A DNA stretch of 64,000 nucleotides from an uncultured Gammaproteobacteria bacterium (GTDB lineage Bacteria; Pseudomonadota; Gammaproteobacteria; Pseudomonadales; Pseudohongiellaceae), in the NCBI GenBank assembly GCA_913060975.1, contig CAJXVC010000008.1, positions 62,001-126,000 on the forward strand, in the 5' to 3' direction. The position numbers and the translations under genes are program-made. Shown here one piece after another: positions 58,506-64,000 of the stretch. Below the pieces are notes generated by a model, which did no database searches, was not told the origin of the DNA, and worked only from the letters and a program-made list of their open reading frames with translations. The number at the start of each line of letters is the position of its first letter. The stretch's first letter is position 1.

Positions 58506-60338
58506 ATGCATTTCAGAATTTTCAGACGTCTGCCTTTATGGCTCAGGCCCCTGATATTGTTCGCGAGCATTTATCTGTGTCTCCAGAGTCAAGCCCAGTC
58601 TCAGGAATCCGCCAATAGACAAACAATCTCCTCGGCTGAAGCAGTCTTCGACAACAGCTTTTCCCCTCCACCAGATAGCGCAGCCTGGACAACAGTCCCG
58701 CTGCCGATGCAGGCCCGGGATTTCCCTGAGCAAGAACCCGGCAGCGCAGTTTGGCTGCGTATTGTTCTGCCTGATGCAGGCTACAGTGAATCAATGGGAC
58801 TGTTTGTCTGGCGCCACTACTTTTCCCTTATGGTGTTCTTGGATTCGGTTGCTATCGGCGCTGTGGACCCGCACACCATACAACGACCAAACTTCTGGAA
58901 TCGCCCCACGCTTGTTGCGCTTGGCAATCTACAGAACCGGGGCAACTCCAGCGTATTTTTTCGACTTTCACCGGGTGAAATGAATACGTTTGGCATATCC
59001 AGCTTGCTCTTTGCACCAATGTCCGAGCTGCGAGAGTTATATGAAGACCGCTACTTCTGGCAGGTAGAGACCGCACAATGGGCATTCCAGATCAGCATTA
59101 TTCTCGGTGTTTTCTCGCTCTGGCTCTGGTACCGAAGACGGCAGGATAAAATTTACGCGACATTTACCCTGACGTGTTTCACCGGCTCTGTGGTCCCTCT
59201 CTACATGGCCCTTGATTTCATGCCTCTGCCCCAGCCAATCTGGCTTTTAGTCTTGCATGGCGCTGTAGATTGGTACGCCTATTTATTATTCCGCTTCATG
59301 AATCGCGCCGCCAATTTTGGATTGCACAAGACTGAGAAAAGCCTGCTGTATCTGGGCCTGCTTGCCAGTGTTTCTCATCTCAGCGCATTGTTTTCGAACG
59401 ATGTATTTTTCCTGTCGGCATATGGATTTCACATCATTCAGAATCTGTTTATTCTTTATCTGGCCATTGTCTGTTTCAGAGAAGCGGCATTCAGAGGAAA
59501 TTCGCCGGCACGCTGGTTTGCATTCGGTTTTGTCGCCATCCTCATTCTGGGATTGCATGACGTTATTTATTTCCTGCTCGTTCCCGTGGAACAATCCATT
59601 AACGCCACACACTGGTTCCAGTTCATCCTCCCCGTACTCTTGATCATTTTATTTGCTCATTTGGTTGACCGCTTTATCCAGGCACTTGATGAGACGGAGC
59701 GCTCTTATCAGGAGAAGGAACGGGTCTACCGTGATTTGCATGACGACGTTGGTTCAAAGCTGCTTTCTATCGTCCATTCAGCACCTGATGACAGAAGCGA
59801 ATCACTTGCTCGGGATGCTCTTCTGAGCCTGCGTGAGGCAATTTCCCGTACACAGTACAGCGCTCAGTCACTACCTGTGCTGCTTGAGCAAATCACTGAA
59901 GAAATGGAGTTGCGACTCAGCGGTGCCAGCATTCAATTTACGCAAGCGAATGCCTCACCACTGAAAAACATCAAGCTGGGCGCTGACACTTGCTATCACT
60001 TGAGCAGAATTTGCCGGGAAGTGATTTCCAATGTGATTCAGCATAGTAATGCCAAAGTCTTCTCACTCCGCACCAGGCTAGACGGGCACACATTAAACAT
60101 GGAATTTGCAGATGACGGCGTGGGCTTTAGAGCTGATGGCAGAACTGAAGGTCATGGCTTGACCAATCTGCGCTATCGCGCCGAACAACTCCTGGGCACT
60201 ATCCAGTGGTCAGAACCTGCACGGGGAGGAACGGCGATTTTATTGACGGCAGAACTCATTACTGACCAGCTCACTGAAGAACCTAAAGCACGGAAATCGC
60301 CCAAGAACGTACGTTCTACCAACCAAATCGAAAGCTGA
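58506..60338 (+). CDS. orphan 7TM-DISM histidine kinase (NarX-like core)
   Basis: About 610 aa from ATG 58506; a TTG at 58476 and a GTG at 58482 are in frame. Signal segment (LILFASIYLCLQSQAQ), a periplasmic domain of the DISM type (to about 185), seven membrane helices (about 195-395), then a short helix and a HisKA_3 domain with the acceptor His in YRDLHDDVGSKLL (about 412). The HATPase is SNVIQHSNAKV, then FADDGVGF and GHGLTNLRYRAEQL. No regulator gene is adjacent. A partner must be elsewhere. Confidence 0.9.
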   Translation: MHFRIFRRLPLWLRPLILFASIYLCLQSQAQSQESANRQTISSAEAVFDNSFSPPPDSAAWTTVPLPMQARDFPEQEPGSAVWLRIVLPDAGYSESMGLFVWRHYFSLMVFLDSVAIGAVDPHTIQRPNFWNRPTLVALGNLQNRGNSSVFFRLSPGEMNTFGISSLLFAPMSELRELYEDRYFWQVETAQWAFQISIILGVFSLWLWYRRRQDKIYATFTLTCFTGSVVPLYMALDFMPLPQPIWLLVLHGAVDWYAYLLFRFMNRAANFGLHKTEKSLLYLGLLASVSHLSALFSNDVFFLSAYGFHIIQNLFILYLAIVCFREAAFRGNSPARWFAFGFVAILILGLHDVIYFLLVPVEQSINATHWFQFILPVLLIILFAHLVDRFIQALDETERSYQEKERVYRDLHDDVGSKLLSIVHSAPDDRSESLARDALLSLREAISRTQYSAQSLPVLLEQITEEMELRLSGASIQFTQANASPLKNIKLGADTCYHLSRICREVISNVIQHSNAKVFSLRTRLDGHTLNMEFADDGVGFRADGRTEGHGLTNLRYRAEQLLGTIQWSEPARGGTAILLTAELITDQLTEEPKARKSPKNVRSTNQIES

Positions 60339-60914
60339 CAAGATACAAATAATTAAAGACGTTGCTGATGCCATTGTGGCCGTCAGCAGAAACGGCACAT
60401 AGGTCATTGAGCTCCACAAGGTTCGCCGCAGCAGTAGTCAGGCATGCAGTAGCCAATGCATAGAACACTACTGTTCTTTCGACAATTTACTTCATACCTT
60501 TTTGTTCTTACCGATTTACTTGACCCTTCACTTTTTTCTCTCTCCATATTTTTCTTGCTCCATTTTTCTTTCTCTAATTCATAATTCAAAATTCTTTTTC
60601 ATGAAATTTTACTTCTATTATTCACCAGAAGGAACCTGATACTTTCCTCTCTGATACTTTACACTGTTCCAGCTTCTTTATTTTCGAATCCGCATGTCGA
60701 GCCCCTCAAGCGTTGAATCGCATTGCGAAATATTTTCCAACGAAACTAATAAAAACACTTGTCTTGTCTCACCACTCGTCTGTCGAATAATGTGTTTGTT
60801 TGGCGATGCGACGCTGTAGTCAGTTGCAAATTCCTTGGTAGAGGCTGTATGGTTTTATAGCAACAGGCGGTTTTACTGACTGCTTGACCCATAATCTGAA
60901 TCAAGGAGGAAAAG
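60339..60914. other. AT-rich pyrimidine-rich intergenic region
   Basis: 575 bp without a credible gene. From about 60525 to 60660 the + strand is strongly pyrimidine-rich and AT-rich, unlike its flanks. It contains a tandem CTGATACTTT near 60638 and 60651. A - strand frame (60404-60589) is lysine-rich and lacks support. AAGGAGG at its end is the ribosome site of the YqjD-like gene. Confidence 0.4.
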
Positions 60915-61205
60915 ATGGTGGCTGCAAAGAATGCAGGACGCGAAGAAGAACTGGCAGCGAGCAAAGAAGCTGCACGTGAAGCCTTGGACAAATTGCTGGA
61001 AGCAAAGGAGCACTTTCGGCAAGCGGCTGAAAAAGCCGGACTCGATGTCAAGGAAGAAGCTGTTGAGCAGCTAGCCAAGGGGCGAGCCAAAGTCGATGAA
61101 CTAAGCGACGAAGCCAGCCTGTACATGAACGATAAGCCGTTGCAAACACTCGGCATTGCCGTGCTTGGCGGTTTCGTTCTTTCTCACCTCTTATCCAGAA
61201 AATGA
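60915..61205 (+). CDS. DUF883 (ElaB/YqjD-like) tail-anchored protein
   Basis: 96 aa. Alpha-helical charged body (EELAASKEAAREALDKLLEAKEHFRQAAEKAG) and a C-terminal hydrophobic anchor (LGIAVLGGFVLSHLLSRK). This is the layout of ElaB/YqjD, which bind ribosomes at the inner membrane in stationary phase. AAGGAGG lies 6 bp before the ATG. First gene of the YqjD-YqjE-YqjK-like unit; overlaps the next gene by 4 bp. Confidence 0.88.
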   Translation: MVAAKNAGREEELAASKEAAREALDKLLEAKEHFRQAAEKAGLDVKEEAVEQLAKGRAKVDELSDEASLYMNDKPLQTLGIAVLGGFVLSHLLSRK

Positions 61206-61651
61206 TAGCGCCGGAAGACGATCAGACACTGTCTTCGTCACAACGCCCTGAGCCTGACTCTGACACCATGTCTGCTGAGCTGCTTGCCGCGCGAGATTGG
61301 TTAAAAGATCTCACGGAAGCCGGATCGCTGTTATCACGACTGGCCATCGCTGAAGTACGGCTGGCGCTGATTGACTTCCGTCGGTCTTTGGTTCTGGGGC
61401 TGGTTGCGATTCAGGTCATGTTGTTAGCCTGGGCAGGGCTCTGTGCATTTATTGCATGGAGTATCTATCTGGCCAGCGGCTATACGATCATTGGTATTGC
61501 TACATTCTTGCTGCTGCAAGTAATCATGCTGGTGGTCATCAGGCTACTTCAGAAACGCTTGCATAGATCAATGCGCTTGCCTGAAACCCGGCGACAACTG
61601 CAAAGTATTCTTGAGGATTTTGGTTATGGGCAGGAAAGCACAGGTTCGTAG
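61202..61651 (+). CDS. YqjE-like holin-superfamily membrane protein
   Basis: 149 aa of the PF07332 (phage holin, YqjE) family. A charged N-terminal part leads to two adjacent membrane helices (about 55-82 and 85-108) followed by a basic tail (LLQKRLHRSMRLPETRRQL). Second gene in the unit, with ATGA overlap to the YqjD-like gene and 26-bp overlap to the next. Role in envelope stress or membrane integrity is inferred. Confidence 0.85.
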   Translation: MIAPEDDQTLSSSQRPEPDSDTMSAELLAARDWLKDLTEAGSLLSRLAIAEVRLALIDFRRSLVLGLVAIQVMLLAWAGLCAFIAWSIYLASGYTIIGIATFLLLQVIMLVVIRLLQKRLHRSMRLPETRRQLQSILEDFGYGQESTGS

Positions 61652-61892
61652 AGTTCGACAGTTGCGCGCAAAACTCACTCAGCAACGTATTGCAAAATGG
61701 CGACCGAGCAGAAGAGCACGCCTACAGTCACGACCGAACCCGGGTTGGCCGCTTGTTGCAACAGGTTTGGTAGCCGGCTTTCTTGCTGGCTCATTGCCGT
61801 TGCACAAGCTCGCATCACGACTGATCTCATTCGGCGTACTGGGTTTGCGTGCACAGCGCATGATTCAGGCTCTGGTTCGACAAGCTGAGTAA
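61626..61892 (+). CDS. YqjK-like small basic membrane protein
   Basis: 88 aa from ATG 61626 (GAGG 9 bp upstream). Very basic N-terminus (GRKAQVRRVRQLRAK) then one hydrophobic segment (VATGLVAGFLAGSLPL). Position and shape match the third gene of the E. coli yqjD-yqjE-yqjK set, though sequence similarity is weak. Translation overlaps the YqjE-like gene. Confidence 0.7.
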   Translation: MGRKAQVRRVRQLRAKLTQQRIAKWRPSRRARLQSRPNPGWPLVATGLVAGFLAGSLPLHKLASRLISFGVLGLRAQRMIQALVRQAE

Positions 61893-61930
61893 CCGACAAG
61901 TAATGCACTCCTCAAACCTGGTTTTAAAGG

Positions 61931-62545
61931 ATGACGACCAAATACGCTGATCATCAAACGGGCAATTCTGATGACAGCACAAACCTCGAACAACTACTTG
62001 ATCAGATAGTCTCTGCTGTCGACGATAGTGAGATCTCCCTCGGCCAACTTTTGCATATTGTCGGGCGACGATCCTTTGGGCCACTGCTACTTCTCGCTGG
62101 ATTGATAACCCTCGCGCCTCTCATTGGTGATATCCCTGGCATGCCAACGCTTGTTGCTGTGTTCGTACTGATTATCGCCCTGCAATTACTTGCCGGGCGT
62201 GCACATTTCTGGTTGCCCGAGTGGTTGTTGTCACGCAAGATTTGCGGAGAGAGCCTGAAGAAGGGATTGTCAGTCATGCACAAACCCGCGCGCTTTATTG
62301 ATCGTTTTCTAAAACCAAGGCTGATGGTATTTGTAAACGGCCACAGCAAATACATTATCGCGGTGCTGGCTGTGGGGATTGCACTGATGATGCCGATTAT
62401 GGAAGTGGTCCCTTTTACCGCTAACGCGGCTGGTCTGGTATTGGTTGGCTTGGGGCTTGCGCTGATTTCCAGAGATGGGTTGCTAGCTATTTCGTCCATC
62501 CTGCTAGCCATTGCCTCTTATTGTCTGGTCGCGTTTCTGATTTGA
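61931..62545 (+). CDS. ExoD-family membrane protein
   Basis: 204 aa with a soluble leader and about four helices. The block SLGQLLHIVGRRSFGPLLLLAGLITLAPLIGDIPGMPT is the ExoD signature, followed by ILSRK-like RFIDRFLKPRL and VPFTANAAGLVLVGLGLALISRDG. ExoD proteins affect exopolysaccharide and alkaline tolerance in rhizobia. AAAGG is directly next to the ATG, a poor spacing, so another start is possible. It follows the YqjK-like gene after 38 bp. Confidence 0.87.
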   Translation: MTTKYADHQTGNSDDSTNLEQLLDQIVSAVDDSEISLGQLLHIVGRRSFGPLLLLAGLITLAPLIGDIPGMPTLVAVFVLIIALQLLAGRAHFWLPEWLLSRKICGESLKKGLSVMHKPARFIDRFLKPRLMVFVNGHSKYIIAVLAVGIALMMPIMEVVPFTANAAGLVLVGLGLALISRDGLLAISSILLAIASYCLVAFLI

Positions 62546-62590
62546 AGATCAATAACACCAGTAGCCTGGAAAAAGGAATTTCGCAGCACT

Positions 62591-63739
62591 ATGAATGACT
62601 CTCAGAAGACTCATCAGAATCAGGAGAACAAGTCGCCTACTCTGTGGACGAGCAAACTCTTTCTTCAGTGCTTATTGGCTCTTGCGCTTGTCTATACACT
62701 GTATTTGGCAAAGACATTGCTCGTGCCGGCAGTAGTTGCCTTGCTGTTAACGCTACTTCTTGGTCCGCTGGTCACCTTTTTCCGGCGTTTCTACGTGCCG
62801 CGCATTGTCTCAGCCATTGTAATGCTGGTGATGCTGACGGGGCCGTTTACCTTTCTCACAATCGAAATCGGAGAGCCTATACAAAGGTGGGCACAGTTAA
62901 TTCCCGAGTTTTCCTCACAGTTGACTGAGCAGCTAGAAGAACTGCAAAGCAACCTGGCAGGAGAAGAAACGGATTCAGATCAAGAAGAAGAAACCTCCGC
63001 AGGGCTCTTGGAAAGTTTTTTTGCAGGCGAAGCTGACGAACAGACGCAGAACACTGAATCCAACCCGACAATGGAGCGATTAACTCAAGGAGGAATAGAG
63101 TTGGTCGTGTATATCTTGTCGGCTGCGCCTGTATTTCTTGCGCAACTGGTTACCTGCCTTGTCCTGACAGTTTTCCTGCTCGTTTTTGGCGCCAATCTTT
63201 TTGAATCTGCCATAAACAACCTTCCGCAAATCAACGATAAACAACGAGCCCGCAGTCTTGTCGAATCTGTTGAATCTGAGCTTTCTCGTTACATACTTAC
63301 AGTCAGTGTAATCAATGCGGCGCTGGGTATAGCGACAGCATTCGCTTTTTACGCGATGGGCGTAGACAACGCAGTGTTATGGGGAGTGCTGGTTGCCTTG
63401 CTGAATTTCGCACCGTACCTGGGTACATTTATCGGAATTGCTGTGTTGTTGATGGTAGGACTGGCGCAATATGAAATGACTTTACAGGCTCTGGCACCGG
63501 CCACAGTGTATTTCATAATAAATGGGTTAGAGGCTCAGTTCGTAACCCCGACGGTATTGGGCAGGTATATGCGCATCAACCCCCTGATACTCATGGGGTG
63601 GCTGATCTTCTGGGCTTGGCTATGGGGATTCGTCGGTGCACTACTGGCCGTGCCATTACTGGTTTGCATGAAACTGGCTGCCAGAGAGTTGGGCGCGCCG
63701 CCTTACTGGTCCAAGGTAATTGAGACACATGGCGTATAG
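62591..63739 (+). CDS. AI-2E family (PerM/YdiK-like) permease
   Basis: 382 aa. About eight membrane helices. N-terminal FLQCLLALALVYTLYLAKTLLVPAVVALLLTLLLGPLV and the C-terminal block LNFAPYLGTFIG...GLEAQFVTPTVLGRYMRINPLILMGWLIFWAWLWGFVGALLAVPLLV are the family signatures. A hydrophilic acidic loop (NLAGEETDSDQEEETSAG) around 120-140 is longer than usual. It may be an exporter of a signal or a Na+/H+-coupled transporter; family activity is not firm. Confidence 0.9.
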   Translation: MNDSQKTHQNQENKSPTLWTSKLFLQCLLALALVYTLYLAKTLLVPAVVALLLTLLLGPLVTFFRRFYVPRIVSAIVMLVMLTGPFTFLTIEIGEPIQRWAQLIPEFSSQLTEQLEELQSNLAGEETDSDQEEETSAGLLESFFAGEADEQTQNTESNPTMERLTQGGIELVVYILSAAPVFLAQLVTCLVLTVFLLVFGANLFESAINNLPQINDKQRARSLVESVESELSRYILTVSVINAALGIATAFAFYAMGVDNAVLWGVLVALLNFAPYLGTFIGIAVLLMVGLAQYEMTLQALAPATVYFIINGLEAQFVTPTVLGRYMRINPLILMGWLIFWAWLWGFVGALLAVPLLVCMKLAARELGAPPYWSKVIETHGV

Positions 63740-63762
63740 AAGCTCTGACCGAATTGCCGATT

Positions 63763-64000
63763 TCAAATATGCCGCCGAAATGGCTCAATGATTTGCGCAA
63801 AAATCGCCGGCAGGTAATAGCGCTTGCGAAAGCTCTTTTCCTTAAGCTGGCGACATTGCGATAGGTCTCTGAGAAAGGTTTCGATCAAGGCCGTCACTGC
63901 TTCGCCTCTATCAATGACCAGGCTGAATTCATCATCTTTACGCTGCGAACGTTGATTAAAATTTACCGACCCCACAATCGCTACTTCATCGTCGATCAAA
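63763..64000 (-). CDS. phospholipase D-like protein, C-terminal part (partial)
   Basis: Only the last 78 codons are visible; the frame runs off the window at 64000. DDEVAIVGSVNFNQRSQRKDDEFSLVI is the C-terminal segment after the HKD motif of phospholipase D/cardiolipin synthase-like proteins, where GSxN(F) follows the catalytic block. The rest of the tail (RDLSQCRQLKEK...RYYLPAIFAQIIEPFRRHI) is family-like. A phosphatidyltransferase or nuclease-type activity cannot be told apart without the N-terminus. Confidence 0.8.
   Translation of the reverse strand, partial: LIDDEVAIVGSVNFNQRSQRKDDEFSLVIDRGEAVTALIETFLRDLSQCRQLKEKSFRKRYYLPAIFAQIIEPFRRHI

Noticed and set aside
60404..60589. 61-codon lysine-rich - strand frame
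   Set aside because: Lies in the pyrimidine-rich tract, whose complement yields many Lys/Glu codons; no ribosome site.

Overview
The window is about 64 kb of chromosome from a Gram-negative bacterium. The likely source is an aerobic aquatic or marine gammaproteobacterium. Supporting signs are a Pseudomonas-type minor-pilin operon (fimT-pilV-pilW-pilX-pilY1-pilY2-like-pilE), 7TM-DISM histidine kinases, outer-membrane beta-barrel and lipoprotein signals, several periplasmic cytochrome c or copper enzymes, and an arsJ/GAPDH arsenic pair. Base composition looks moderate, near 50% GC. I could not place the genus; the mix of exported amidohydrolases, an M1 peptidase and a P1 peptidase would fit a Pseudohongiella- or OM-group-like lineage, but that is a guess. 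I recognised no tRNA, rRNA, CRISPR array, insertion sequence or prophage.

Layout. 0.5-9.4 kb: Tat-exported multicopper oxidase, a SulP transporter/universal stress protein operon, an exported cyclase-family hydrolase followed by an Old Yellow Enzyme-type oxidoreductase, a small lipoprotein, and a Na/Pi cotransporter. 9.4-19.6 kb: YVTN beta-propeller protein with one heme c motif, DCC-family/SDR operon, secreted double OB-fold-like protein, coiled-coil protein, PAS histidine kinase with a receiver-only partner, MscS channel, and an ArsR-type regulator overlapping an alginate-export-type porin. 19.7-22.7 kb: large VCBS/cadherin-like protein whose frame runs upstream of its first ATG without a start codon. 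23-35 kb: MFS transporter, lipid kinase/phosphoesterase pair, di-heme peroxidase with a long C-terminal extension, GAPDH-arsJ, P1 peptidase, lipoprotein amidohydrolase and a solute-binding-like periplasmic protein. 35-39 kb: M1 metallopeptidase with a DUF6702-type protein, and a small membrane protein.

39-46.5 kb is the minor-pilin operon, assembling the type IV pilus tip (PilY1) and pseudopilins. It converges on a collagen-like protein with about 95 uninterrupted Gly-X-Y triplets, next to a 7TM-DISM kinase/LuxR-type regulator pair. 51-56 kb holds a second solute-binding-like paralogue, a membrane protein with a CxxC...CxxC tail, and a decaying stretch: a start-less HlyD-like adaptor remnant and a TPR-sulfotransferase split by a frame change. 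56-60.3 kb: exported amidohydrolase, exported fumarylacetoacetase-family protein and an orphan 7TM-DISM kinase. 60.9-64 kb: a YqjD/YqjE/YqjK-like membrane operon, ExoD-family protein, AI-2E-family permease and the C-terminal end of a phospholipase D-type protein that runs off the window.

Themes. Much of the content is envelope-facing: exported hydrolases, metal or oxyanion handling (copper, arsenic, phosphate, sulfate or bicarbonate), surface adhesion (pili, collagen-like protein, VCBS protein) and envelope sensing. No single unmistakably new system is visible. The most unusual items are the ArsR-porin overlap, the pilus/collagen/DISM neighbourhood, the peroxidase extension, the twin solute-binding-like proteins without transporters, and the degraded adhesin, adaptor and sulfotransferase genes.
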